This document shows positions 1-11,500 of a stretch of 64,000 nucleotides of DNA, piece by piece. Origin of the DNA: Monosporascus cannonballus. Taxonomy: Eukaryota > Ascomycota > Sordariomycetes > Xylariales. Made by a program: the position numbers and the translations under genes. Below the pieces are notes generated by a model that ran no database searches, was not told where the DNA came from, and saw only the letters and a program-made list of their open reading frames with translations. The DNA lies in contig QJNS01000265.1 in the NCBI GenBank assembly GCA_004154925.1, positions 42,876 to 106,875 on the forward strand. Direction: 5' to 3'. How positions within the stretch are numbered: the stretch's first letter is position 1; every line of letters begins with the position of its first letter.

Positions 1-1100
1 TAAGGTAAAACCTTATCGAAAAATTTTTTAAGGATTATTTCGTAATTTTATTCGTTATATTCTCATAATTTCGTATTAAGACTTTTTTAAAAAATTATTT
101 ATATCTATAATATTATAATAATACATTAATTAGGTTTTCTAATTTTTAGGGTTATTGTTTTTATTATTTTAAATCGTTATTTAATTACTTTAATTTTATT
201 CTAAAAATAATAACGATACGTCGTATTTTTCTTTAATATTCGTTTTCTTTTTTATATTTTGTTTTTTTTGGGTAATAAAGTTTTTATCGTATCCTTATGC
301 TTATATTCGTTATTATTATAGATCGAATATTAAGATTTTAATTTTCTTTTCTTATTTATTAATAAGATATAAGATAAACCTTACTTAACCAATTTTTTTA
401 TTAATTAAGATTTCGTATTGTCGTATCCATAATAACCCTAAAATCATATCGTAATTCCTAAATAAAACGATATCGAAATTAATTATCTAATATCGTCCTA
501 TAATAAAAATCTCGAAATAATTAATTTCGTATATAATTTTTTCATTATTATAAATAAATTCCAAATTTTCGGCATTCGTCGCTGTATAATGTTTTAACTT
601 ATATCTTTATGGTAATTTAAGCTTATTAACCATATCTGGTACAATATAATTTCCGCCTAAAGTTCCGTAGTCCACCATTACGGTATACCAATACGTTCCG
701 ATTCGTATATCCAAAGTAATAAAGTCGTTAACGTTTCCTATTATTGCGTTTAAAGCCTTTTTTTTTGAAATTCCCTTTAATTTCTTTAGGTTTCGTTATT
801 TTGCGGCTTTTTTACAGGTAATTTTTTTAAATTCCTATTCGAATTTATTAAACTTTATTTGTATTTTTTTCGTTTAACGTATCAAATTGCTATATTTGTC
901 GTTATTGCCGGCATATTATTGCTTTAAGTTATATTAATTATTCCTAATTTTTTTGTAATTCCTTTCCTTATTTAATAAATTATTTTCTTATATTTACGAC
1001 TAGGTCCTATTATATATCGTCCTGGTTATCGTTCTAAAATTCTTTTATAAATTAATATTTATTTTTCTTAAAAACTTTTCTTTTTTGGAAATTTATATTA
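1..1100 (-). pseudogene. pol fragment (protease and start of RT linker) of A1
   Basis: This is the degenerate start of a Ty3/gypsy polyprotein. The retropepsin active-site stretch reads V-D-Y-G-T-L-G-G-N on the minus strand, with the Asp codon at 670-672. The same D-Y-G in place of the usual D-T/S-G occurs in copies A2, A3 and A5. Downstream on the minus strand the sequence matches the linker between protease and reverse transcriptase of A2. Stops are frequent and mainly TAA/TAG. No function is expected in this copy. Confidence 0.75.
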
Positions 1101-1499
1101 TATGCTAATTAAAAATAAAAATCCGTAATAATTTTCTGATAATGCTTTTTTACCGTACGCTGGATTAACTCCTTTTCCGTTTAGTAATTATACCATCCGT
1201 AATAACAAAAGGGGTTTTCCTGCGAGCATTACTTTTTTTTAAACCAGCTTTTTGCTTCGGCCAGTTACTGGATATTTTCTGGGGTTATGGTTCGAAAATA
1301 TCGATACCATTATTTATCGTCCTTATTATTTCCGGTACGGTTTAGAAAATCAAATCCCTTATAATACATATAGGTAATTCGTTCGTAAATATGTTATTTT
1401 TATTTTTCGTAATTGGGACATTTCCATCGTTAACAGTATATGGCATGTATTCTGCCGTATCGATCAGGGGTTCCGGGATAAACTTTTTTTATCTAGTTC

Positions 1500-2557
1500 T
1501 GGTATTCGCGTAACCATGCTTATAGTACTTTTTGCTATGTTCGCAATACTTATTGAATTAACTTTCTAACTTTTCGTATCCTTCGTCGAATTTCTTATCG
1601 TAATAATCCTTATTAAACCTTTTGGCGTAAACCTAATATATATTTGGCTTAAATTCTGATAATAACCTCATTATTATTTCCTTAATTACTTCTGCATTAT
1701 CCTTTCGGTATAGGGATTTAATTATTTTATTATGGCTTTTTAGGTTTTTTATACTTATAAGTTTTATATCTCATTTTGCCATAATTAAAGCATTTAATCT
1801 GGTTTCAGTCTTATCGGTAAATAACGCCGAATTCCATAAATCCTAACGCCGTTCCGTAAGAAGTAAAAAGTGCGTTTCGTTTTTTCCTCTGGTTGGACTT
1901 GTTATATCCCAAACGTAAAACATATTATTCCTTTTTTTCCTGTCGTTTTTCAAATTATCGATTATTAATCTTAATTACTTTTGCAATATACCAGTTCAAA
2001 GCAATTAATTATTTAATCCGAATAATTTTATTTTTTATGTTATTTTTTAACCCTTTATAAAACATATTAATAAAAATATCGGCCTTATTATTTCTTTATC
2101 CGGATTTAACCGTAAAACTTTTAAAGATTACGGCGTACTTAAATATAAATCCTTTTTATCTAAGTTATAAAAGTTATTAGGCCGCAAATCGTTTTTTATC
2201 CGGATTATCGAAATTGTTATATATTTTGTTTTCGAAATTAATATAAAGTAAAAAAATTTCATTAATAAAATCTTTCCTATTTAATTTTCCCATTTCCAGG
2301 AAATTTCTCATAATAGGTTTAAACTAATTAACCGCATTTCCCGTTAGGCATATTCCCATTATTAAGACTATATCCGCTAAATTATTAAAATCTAAAAGTT
2401 ACCCTTCTTAACGTACGGTTCGGGCTTGTTAGGCTTTATACGGTCAAAAAAAAATTTAAGTAAATAACGTAGCCTTAAGTTGTCGAACTTTTTTTTCCAA
2501 CTTCCGAATTCGAGCTTAAAGCTGTTAAATAAGGGTTTTCTAAATACTGGTCGATAT
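1500..2557 (-). pseudogene. gag of A1 (RIP-degraded)
   Basis: This is a Ty3/gypsy Gag remnant (capsid plus nucleocapsid). By alignment with A2 and A5 the start codon should lie at 2555-2557 on the minus strand, where it now reads ATA followed by TCG-ACC, a G-to-A change that removes the ATG. The zinc-knuckle region is at about 1750-1792 and begins K-C-F-N-Y-G-K-M; the second Cys has become Tyr, again a G-to-A change. A frame is open across 2392-2643 on the same strand, but it runs from the LTR into gag and is out of register with the capsid frame. Confidence 0.75.
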
Positions 2558-2617
2558 TTTAATAATATTAAATATTGTTCAGAATTTAACGGTATTATTA
2601 AACAAAAACTTATAACG

Positions 2618-3005
2618 TATAACGAATTAAAGGGTTTAACCAATTATTAAACCTTAAGTCGATGGGTTTATATTAATAGGAATATCGTAAAAATCTAAGT
2701 AACAGCTATAATAATATGTTACGTTTCGTAATATCAAAGGTACCTTAGGTAACGAATTATTATTGCAAACTAAAGTTATCTAAATTATGGAAATAATAAA
2801 GGTATATATTTTTGTTCCGTCGGCTGGATTACCACCAGTAAGTTGGTAATCCGGCTCACTGGCTTACCACCAGTAAGTTGGTGATCCGGCTCACTGGCTC
2901 ACCACCAGTGAGTTGGTGATCCGTCACGTGACCTGATCCACATAGTTTTCTTGGCCTTCTCTGTTGCGACCGTTCCTGGAGGCCGTGGCTTGTCAGGTCG
3001 TAACA
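2618..3005 (-). repeat. 5' LTR of A1 (family A)
   Basis: This 388 bp LTR reads, on the minus strand, from TGTTACGACCTGACAAGCC to a mutated end (TATA instead of CACA). It matches both LTRs of A5. U3 has three tandem units of about 34 bp (about 2824-2923) built from CCACCAGTGAG / CTGGTGATCC-type inverted words. Next to them is a palindrome GTCACGTGAC (2923-2932), an E-box-like site. The insertion point is inside the B1 5' LTR. Confidence 0.9.
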
Positions 3006-3179
3006 CTATAGAGCAGCTCGGGCTTACGGAGCAAGCTTCTTAGCCCGAGCTCACCCATATGTATATAGGGAGCAGCCACCTTGCTGGTGGCTCACTATTT
3101 CTCCCCTTCCCTCCTCACCTTGAATATAAACCTTTATTGGGCCGTGCCTCCGTTCAACCTACGTATTGTACCCGTCACA
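3006..3179 (+). repeat. 5' LTR of B1 (first 16 bp displaced)
   Basis: This matches bases 17-190 of the 15222-15411 LTR and ends CCCGTCACA. It contains two hairpins: a long GCTCGGGCT / AGCCCGAGC arm pair near its start, and AGCCACC / GGTGGCT. A TATATA box lies at 3062-3067. Confidence 0.92.
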
Positions 3180-3191
3180 TATATTCAAGGT
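3117..3191 (+). promoter_or_regulatory. self-priming pair: LTR segment and primer-binding site of B1
   Basis: ACCTTGAATATA at 3117-3128 inside the LTR is the exact 12-base reverse complement of TATATTCAAGGT at 3180-3191, which begins on the first base after the LTR. The LTR segment lies about 50 bp downstream of a TATATA box, where a transcript could start. This is the arrangement of Tf1-type elements, in which the 5' end of the mRNA folds back and primes reverse transcription. No match to a tRNA 3' end is evident. The pairing is seen directly; use as a primer is inferred. Confidence 0.7.
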
Positions 3192-3320
3192 TATAACTTA
3201 TTACAACTTCCAAGAAACTAGGTAAAAGCGAAACGTTTCCCAAAAATGCCCTGGCCACAGATAATAAGCTAAAAAAATCTTACAACGAAATAGTTACGAA
3301 ACAACATAACCGACGAAACC

Positions 3321-4583
3321 ATGGGCGAACCTATAGCACCAACCTCGTCCGGAACCACTAAGGAAAACTTATAGCACCAATCGTTCGTAAATATACTTCA
3401 AAAGCTTAATATATAATAGGAAAAGTTTGCCAAATTGGTTCTTAGCCGTAACGAAACAATAAGTAACTTACTTAACCGGATAACAAAAATGGAAAAATAT
3501 TTTTTTTACTAAAACGGAAAGAAAAAAAGCCTTTATAAAATAGGACCCGCTTCGCCAAAAACTTACGGTAGGCCCACCGCTTAATAATGCGTTCGTAAAA
3601 GCGAATTATAAGCCTATAAAATGGCCTTCGTAAAATAAGAAATAAGAAACATTCCGTTCGTTTTTTGCCATATTCCGTACGAAAATAAAAAAAAATTAGT
3701 TAATTTCCGGCTTCCCTATAATAACCTGCCTAAATATTGTAATATTTGTATTTACCGAAAAATAATTATAACTTAATTATTAATTCGAAATAAAAAAACC
3801 ATAAAAAGATTTCGATGTCGATAACTTTTTTTTTATATAAAAAAGTAATTCGAAAATAAATAAGCGGTATAATCCGTTAAAAAGTAATTATAACGTATAA
3901 AGTAAAATAATAATTAATAATTTTAAAATTATTTATTGGAATTTAAGTTTAAGTTAACCGAATATAAAGGTTTAACGTAACCCTTAATAGTTAAAATAGT
4001 TTTCCTAAACGCCGGTATTAATACGTAATTTCGTAATGCGTTAATTGCAAAAAAATGCTTTACGATAATTATAACCGTTAAATACGTAAAGTAACAAGGA
4101 TAATTAATCGTTTAAAAGTTTTACTTAATTATCATATAGGCAAAAAAATTACGACCTGGTATTCCGGTAAAAGGAACAAAATGGTTAATTAGTAATAATA
4201 CGTTAACCAAACCAGTAAACCGGCTTAAATAATAAACGTTTAAGGGGATATATTTATAACGGATATCGCGCAGTTAATTACATTAATCTCCAAGCTTATG
4301 GATTAATAACGAGGTGGTTAAAAAAACCGATCCGGGGGTAGCTCGGGATAAAGTTCGGATAACCGGCCCTATGCGAAATGGCTTTCCGACAACGAGGTAA
4401 AAGCTCGGAAAAAGAAAAAAATAATACTTCCGTTACGCCGCCACGAACTATTCGAGCTGGGAATACCCCAAATATAAACCCGCAAAGCGGCCTCGTCCGG
4501 TTGAGACGAAGGTTACGGTAACGAGCTTACGAAATGCCGTTAACGGGAATAACGATTCGGATAACAAAAATTTAAAAAAATAA
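3321..4583 (+). pseudogene. gag of B1
   Basis: This Ty3/gypsy Gag remnant starts M-G-E-P-I-A-P-T-S-S-G and ends L-K-K-stop, the same ending as in B2. Near its end it encodes D-N-R-P-Y-A-K-W-L-S-D-N followed by a nucleocapsid knuckle. In B2 the knuckle reads C-F-C-Y-V-I-T-N-Y-L-S-W-E-C, a CX2CX4HX4C motif with the second Cys and the His changed to Tyr. B1 has one extra A before the knuckle relative to B2 and many TAA/TAG stops. It encoded the virus-like particle shell; this copy is dead. Confidence 0.78.
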
Positions 4584-4639
4584 CCCTTGTTAAAAGTCGC
4601 TAGCAGAGAAAAAACGTAATAAAAGAAAAATTGCAAAGA

Positions 4640-7156
4640 ATTAATAATAAATTAAATGGTATTTTTTTATATTAAACGCCTTAATTAATAATATTATATA
4701 TATAAACGTCCTAATTAATAATAAGTATATTTATTATTCTGCATTTAATTAACGGTAAATCCGCCGGTTAAAATTATAACGTATACCTATTATACCCTAT
4801 CGGGTAAAGCTAACGAAAAATAACAAACTTATAATAACCGCAATCCGAAAAATTATTTACGTTAACGTAAACTTAGACGGTCGCCTAAAACGAATTTAGG
4901 GGTACGTAATTAAAGATTTATTTTATCGTTTTATCCTAGGAAACCCTAAATAAAATATAATAATATTATATACGAAACGAAATAACGGTTTATTAATTTC
5001 GCGGATAACGTTATTACGCCCATATTACGCGAAAAAAGATGGCTTAATAGGGAACCTAAGAACCGCCTAAAGGGGCGGTTATAAAAGTATAAAAAAACCT
5101 ATTTAGTAACGGTTATAACCTTTATAGCGATAACGTAGCAAAACCGCCGTAAAAAAAAGGAATATAATTATTCGTAATTTTTATAAAAAATATTGATAAG
5201 GTCCTAAAGGTAAAGCCGTAATTAACCTTTAAGGATATAAAAAAACGTTTTTTTAAAAAGGTACGGGAATTCCAAAACCTTTTTGTAAATAACGAAAATT
5301 TGTCGTTATTACCTTATTATAATAATAATAACGTAATAATAAACCTAAAAATAAATATTTCGGGTTAAAAAATAATTTTATAAAAATCTTTATACGGGAT
5401 ATTAAGGAAAAAATTATTAATCTTATGCAAAATATTTATAAATTTATTTAATAAAAATTAAATTCGGGCTAATAGTTTTTCCGTAAGTACTCTGGTATTA
5501 TTTATAAAGAAATTTAACGGAGGTTTAGGGTTTTACGTAAATTATAAGAAATTAAATAAGATTACGAAGCAAAACCGTTATCTTTTTCCATTAATAAAGG
5601 AAACGTTATAAACCTTATTACAAGCCCGGTAATTTACGAAACTCGACGTTCGAACGGCCTTTTACCGGTTACATATCCGCTAAGGAAACGAATAAAAAAT
5701 TACGTTCCGTATATATTTCGGGTTTTTCGAATAACTGGTATACTTATTCGGCCTTAGCGGTATACCTGCTGCTTTTTAATGTTATATTAATATTATGTTG
5801 AAACGTTATCTTAATAATTTTTGCTCCGCGTATATAAACGATATATTAATATATTTGTCCGGTTTTTGAACCGATTACATAGCTAAAATAAAGCTAGTAT
5901 TTCGCCGCTTGGCGGAAATAAAATTAAAGCTGGACCCGGATAAATGTAAATTCGCAATCCAGGAAACAAAATACCTAAAGTTTATTATCGAAATAAAAGT
6001 AAACCTAAAAATTAATCTCAAAAAGATAGCCGTTATTCGGGAATAAAAAGCCTTTATTAACATAAAAAAGGTTAAAAGTTTTATCGGGTTCGCTAATTTT
6101 TACTAAACCTTTATAAAAAACTTAAATGGGGTAACGGTTCCCTTTTTACGACTAACTAAGAAAAAAAACCTCTTTCCGCTGAAAAAATAAAAAGTAATAG
6201 GTTTTCGACCGATTTAAAAAAAATTTATTATAACGTTTATCTTTACGTATTAAGACCTTAAGAAAAAACAGTAATAAAGGTAAATTATTCCGGCTGGGCA
6301 GTTAAAAAATATTTATTTTAATTCGATTCGTTAAAGCGCCTGTAATTAATTGTATATTTCTTAAAAAAGTTATCGCTAGCTAAATATAATTACGAAATAT
6401 ATAATAAAAAGCTATTAGTTATCGTTAAAATATTAACGGAATAAAAATTTTTTTTAAGAGTTAACTAGTCCTTTTACGATCCTAATAAATTATACGAACC
6501 TCTAATATTTCATAAATACCCGTAAGCTTATTAAAAGATAGATTTAATAAGCTGGCTTTTTATCCGCCTTTAATTTTATATTTAAATATTACCTTAATAA
6601 GTTAATAAACCGACCCGATACCATATTTCGCAAGTTACAAAATATACCTTACGGCAAAAAAGATATTAGGTTTAAAAAATAGGTAATCCGGTTAATTAAG
6701 GAAAAATAATTATTTAACGAATCGACGCAGATTTAAAAGATCCTAATGGCGGTAATTTACCTAAAACGAAATAATAATAAACGACCGATTAAATCTCTCG
6801 GTAAAAAAATATTTTTCGAAAAAAACCTTTAAGAAATTTAAGATTTAAAAGTTATTAAGGATAAAACCTTAAATATGACATACGCTGCCATAGCCCAGAA
6901 ATTACGTAATTTCCCCCCAATTATAAATGCAGTAAAAGTTTTTATAACAAAATACTTTTTCGACCCCAAGGGTTTTTTACAATTCAAAAAACGTATTTAG
7001 ATCCTTATTTAGGAACCGTTCCGGACGTTATTAATTTAAGGGATATACGATTTCCATATTACCGGCCACCTAAAAAAAGACGTTATGTTAGCAATATTAA
7101 TCTATAATTATTACTAGCCGGGATAAGCTTAGGATATACGCCGCTTTTGCCGTAAT
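4640..7156 (+). pseudogene. pol of B1, first part (RT, RNase H)
   Basis: This is the degraded Ty3/gypsy Pol up to the A2 insertion. Reverse transcriptase is recognised by K-L-D-V-R-T-A-F-Y-R-L-H-I-R, then F-G-L-S-G-I-P-A-A-F, then Y-I-N-D-I-L-I-Y at 5831-5842, a YIDD-type catalytic box with the first Asp changed to Asn (GAC to AAC). An RNase H region and the start of integrase follow; the copy breaks off at 7156 and resumes at 13957. In-frame stops are numerous. A protease motif could not be pinned down by eye. Confidence 0.8.
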
Positions 7157-7564
7157 TGTTACAACTCAAGCCAGCTGGGCCTGCAGAAACGGTCCAGCCA
7201 AGATCACAAAGCTACGCTAGTTCAGGGTTACGTAATCAGTGCTCAGCGGGTCTTAACTGAGCACAACTGAGTACGACTGAGCAGCATTAAGCAATTGCTC
7301 AGCAAAGCTCTGCTGAACAAAGATAAACAGTAATAAAGGAATGCAGATATATACGCTTATTACCTCCATAGTTTAAATAGTACTAGCTTATAACATTTAT
7401 CAATACTAATCGTTTACTATATAATATCGTTATCCAAGGTACTTTTTGTATTACGAAACGTAATACGTTATTATATTTATTGTTCAGATTCCTACGATAC
7501 TTCTGCTAACATAAATCCGTCAACTTAAAATTTAATAATTAGTTAAATTGCATAGGTCGTTATA
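7157..7564 (+). repeat. 5' LTR of A2
   Basis: This 408 bp LTR starts TGTTACAACTCAAGCC. Its last bases read TCGTTATA against TCGTCACA in the 3' LTR. The U3 insert differs from other A LTRs: it is an array of CTGAGCA / TGCTCAG words (about 7235-7325) instead of the GTGATCAC or CCACCAGTGAG arrays. The second half is shared with all family A LTRs. Confidence 0.92.
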
Positions 7565-7575
7565 CGTTGTAAGCT
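7385..7575 (+). promoter_or_regulatory. candidate self-priming pair of A2
   Basis: The LTR segment AGCTTATAAC (7385-7394) pairs with GTTGTAAGCT (7566-7575) just inside the LTR end, with one G:U pair. The less mutated family sequence (AGCTTGCAAC in the LTR, GTTGCAAGCT after it) would pair perfectly over 10 bases. A TATATA box lies about 35 bp upstream of this LTR segment, also in the solo LTR at 20725-21099. This suggests self-priming as in family B, but the match is shorter. Confidence 0.5.
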
Positions 7576-7624
7576 TTTGTTTAATAATACCGTCAGATTC
7601 TGAGCAATATTTAATACTGTTAAA

Positions 7625-8560
7625 ATGTCGACCAGCGTTTAGAAAACCTTTACTTAACAGCTTTAGGCTCGAATTCGGAAACTGGAAAGAAAAGTTCGAT
7701 AACTTAGGGCTATATTACCTGCTTAACCTTTTTTCGCCCGCATAAAACCTAAAAAGCCATAGCCCTATGATAAAAATGGTAACCTTTAAATTTTCCTAAT
7801 TTAGGTACGAATTTATTTTCGCTTCCTAAATCTTAATAATCCAGCGGATATAATCCTAGTAATAAAAGTATGTTTAACAGAACATACGGCTAATTAATTT
7901 AAGCCCATTATAAGAAATTTTCTGAATATAAAAAAGTCGGATAAAAAGGACTTTATTAATAAGACTTTTTTATTTTATACCAATTTCGAGGATAAAATAC
8001 GCGATAATTTCGATAATCTAAATAAAAAACGATTTACGGCCCAATAATTCCTATATTTCCGACAAAAATGATATATATATAAATATGCCGTAACTTTTAA
8101 AAGTTTTGCAGTTAAGACCGGATAAAAAGATAATAAAACCGACGTCCTTATCGACATATTTTATAAAGGGCTAAAAGATAATATAAAAAATAAGATAATT
8201 CGAATTAAACGACCAGTTGCCCTAAACCGGTATATTACAAAGGCAATCAAAATTAACAATTAACAATTTGAAAAACGATAGAAGAAAAAAGGATAATATG
8301 CCTTACGTTCGGAATATAATAAGTTTAACTAGAGGAAAAAACAAAATACATCCCTTACTTTCATGGAACGGCGCCAGGACTTATGGAATTCGGCGTTACC
8401 CACAGACAAAATTGGAGCCAGATTAAGTGCTTTAATTATGGCAAAATGGAACATAAGGCCTATAAATGCAAAAAGCCCAAAAAGCTATAACAGGATAACT
8501 GGACCCCTATACCGGAAGGACAGTCCAGGAATAATCAAGGAAATAACAGCAAGGCCATTA
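7625..8560 (+). pseudogene. gag of A2
   Basis: The Gag remnant starts M-S-T-S-V at 7625, the position supported by A5. The capsid part includes W-F-K-P-I-I-R and F-V/S-N-K-T-F-type segments typical of retrotransposon Gag. The nucleocapsid (about 8425-8475) reads W-S-Q-I-K-C-F-N-Y-G-K-M-E-H-K-A-Y-K-C, a CCHC knuckle whose second Cys has become Tyr. Capsid and knuckle are in different frames here, and the frame has many TAA/TAG stops. A frame open at 8363-8566 is the +1 frame over the knuckle, not the gene. Confidence 0.78.
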
Positions 8561-11500
8561 ACATAATTTAAGCCAAATACATAGTAGGCCTACGGGAAAA
8601 AGTCCAATAGGGACCATTATGACAAGAAATTCGACAAGAAATACGAAAAGCCAGAAAGTTAGCTTAATAAATATCGCGAGCACAACAAAAAGCATTATAA
8701 GCATAATTACGCAAATACCAAAACTGGATAAAAGAAATCTGACCCGGAACACCTAATTAATATAGTAAAATGCACGCTATATATTGTTGACGACGAAAAT
8801 ATTCCGATTACGAAAAATGGAGAATAATATATTTATATACGACTTACTTATATATATTATATGGGATTCGATTTTTTAAACCGTACCGGGCATAATAAAA
8901 ATAATAAGTAATGGTATCGATATTTTCGAACTATAACCCCAGGCGATATCCAATAATTAGCCAAGGCCGAAAACTAGCCCGAAAAAAAGCAATGCCCGCA
9001 GGAAAACCCTTTTTGTTATTATAAATAGTACAATTGCCAAATAAAAAAAGAGTTGATCCAGCGTACGGTAAAAAAGCATTATCAAAAAGTTATTACGGAC
9101 CTTTATTTTCAATTAGCATTTACTGCGGATCTCCAGAAAAAAAAGTTATTAAGGAAGAAATACGTTAATTTACGGGAGATTTTTAAAACGATAACCAGGA
9201 TGACGTACAATGGGATGTAATCGTAAATATAAGAAAATAATTTACTTAATAAGAAAAGGAATTATAAAAAAACTAGAAATAACTAATATAGTTTAAAGAA
9301 ACAATATGCCGATAACAATAATAAATATAATAACTTAATACGTTAAACGAAAAAACATAAGTAAAGCTCGATAAATTCGAATAAGAATTAAAAGAAAAAG
9401 ATTACCTGTAAAAAAGCCGTAAAATGACGAAACCCAGAGAAATTAAAGGGAATTCTTAAGAAAAGCTTTAAATGCGACGATAAAAAACGTTAACAACCTT
9501 ATTATTTTAGAAATACGAATCGGAACGTACTGGTATACTGCAATGGTGGATTACGAAGCTTTGAGCGGAAATTCTATTACACCGGATATAGTTAATAAAT
9601 TTAAACTGTTATGAAAATATAAATTAAAACCTTATATAACGACGAATGCCGAAAGTTAGGAATTCGCTTACGATAACGGAAAAATTATACGCGAAATTAA
9701 TTATTTTAAGATTTTTGTTAAAGGACGATATTAAACGGTTAATTTTAATATTGTTTTATTCGGAAATTACGATATAATCTTAAGATTACCATGGATACGC
9801 CAATACGGAATTTTAATTAACGGAGGAATTGGCCAGGTAAAATTCGTTTTATTTTTTATTAATAAATAAAAAAAAACTTAAGATCTTAATATTCGATCGA
9901 TAATAGCGACGAATATAAGCATAAGGATACGATAGATACCTTATTACCTAAAGGAACAAAATATAAAAAAAAAACAGGTATTAAAAAAGAATACGACGTA
10001 TCGTTATTATTATTAAAGCGAAATTAAAATAATTGAATAACGATCTGGAATAGCAAAAATAATAACCTAAGGAATTAGAAAATTTGGTTAATATATTACC
10101 GCAATATTACAGATACGAATAGCTTTTCAGGAAAACACTCGATACAAAATTACTAAAACATAGCGAATAAAATTACGAAATAATTTTTAAGAAAAAATCT
10201 TTAATAAAGTTTTATCTTATCTATAACTTAAGTAAAAATAAGTTACGCATTTTTAAAAAATACTTGGAAAATCGGTTACAGAAAAAATAGATTCGATTTT
10301 CGAAATTATTAGCAAAATACCTTATTTTTTTGTACTTAAAAGAAATAAAAAATTATGACTTATAATTAATTACAGGCAACTAAATAACATTATTATTACA
10401 AATCGAATATTATTATTTTTGATTACGGAAATAAAAAACCGATTTTACGGAGCCAAACAGTTTATAGCATTTAATCTCAGAAATAAATATAACCTTATTA
10501 GGATTAAAAAAGGATACGAATAAAAAATAGCTTTTAAGACGAAATACGGATTATTTAAGTATTTGGTTATATTAATGAAACTTACAAACGTATTAATAAC
10601 CTTTTAACGAATAATTAATTACGTATTACGAGAATACTTCGATGTTTTTGTTATTTATTACTTTAATAATATTTTTATCTTTTCCGAGACAAAAACAACA
10701 TATACAAAATACGCTTATAAGGTTTCTTAAATTTATAGAACGTAAGGTTATTTATTAACGCAAAAAAAAATTAATTTTATACATAGGAAATAAAATATCT
10801 GGGATATATTATGACCCTAAAATATATTAAAATGGACCCTAAAAAGATCGCTGCAGTTACAGAATGGCAGACGCCAACGATAGTTAAAAAAGTAAATGTA
10901 TTTTTTGGATTCGTTAATTACTACAAGAAGTTTATTCGAAATTTTAGTAAAATAATTATATTCCTAATAAATTTTACGAAAAAAAAAGAAATTTAAATAA
11001 ACGTTAAATACGGAAAAAGCATTTCAAGATATTAAGGATACGATTATTAGCAAACTAGTATTAATTATATACAATTTAAATTATTTCGTTAAATTAAAAA
11101 CCGATATTTCAAATTACGTTTTAGGCATAATGATCGGATAGTAAAATAATTTAGACAAATTATACCTTATTATATTTTTTTCATATAAGTTAAAAAAACC
11201 GAACTTAATTACGGTATTTCAAATAAGAAATTTATGGCTATTATTATGGTATTTCGGAAGTTCAGGTATTTCCTAAAGGAAAGCTTGTACCAAGTTAAGG
11301 TTTATATAAATTATCAAAATTTTACCCGATTTACCACGACTGGGGAGTTTATAGGATAATAATTAAGATACGTAAAAAAATTGGCAAACTTCGACTTCGT
11401 TATTATCTATAAAAAGGGATTAGAAAACGGCAAAACAAATGTTTTAAGCAAATAATTAGACCTCGAAAAAAATTAGTTAAAATTAATTATACGATTTTCG

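Larger units (their letters stand above)
1..3005 (-). mobile_element. Ty3/gypsy retrotransposon A1, 5' part (family A)
   Basis: This is a family A element on the minus strand, cut by the window edge. From its 5' end (right) it holds an LTR (2618-3005), gag (about 1500-2557), protease (about 640-720) and the linker leading to reverse transcriptase at position 1. Base 1 aligns with about position 10210 of copy A2, so most of pol and the other LTR lie outside the window. The element is inserted in the 5' LTR of B1: base 3006 continues that LTR from about its 17th base. It is heavily RIP-mutated, with stops in every frame of gag and pol, while the LTR keeps many CpA and TpG sites. Family assignment rests on direct similarity to the complete copies A2 and A5. 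Confidence 0.9.

Noticed and set aside
4448..4636. Minus-strand frames in B1 gag and pol (also 5875-6063)
   Set aside because: Complement of gag and RT coding sequence; no motif of their own.
7548..7745. Open frame spanning the LTR/gag junction, with a counterpart at 2392-2643
   Set aside because: Out of register with gag and starting in the LTR. The Gag start M-S-T-S in another frame explains the sequence better.
8363..8566. Open frame over A2 nucleocapsid, with a counterpart at 28855-29166 in A5
   Set aside because: It is a neighbouring frame of the zinc-knuckle coding sequence; the knuckle frame shows the CCHC motif, this one does not.
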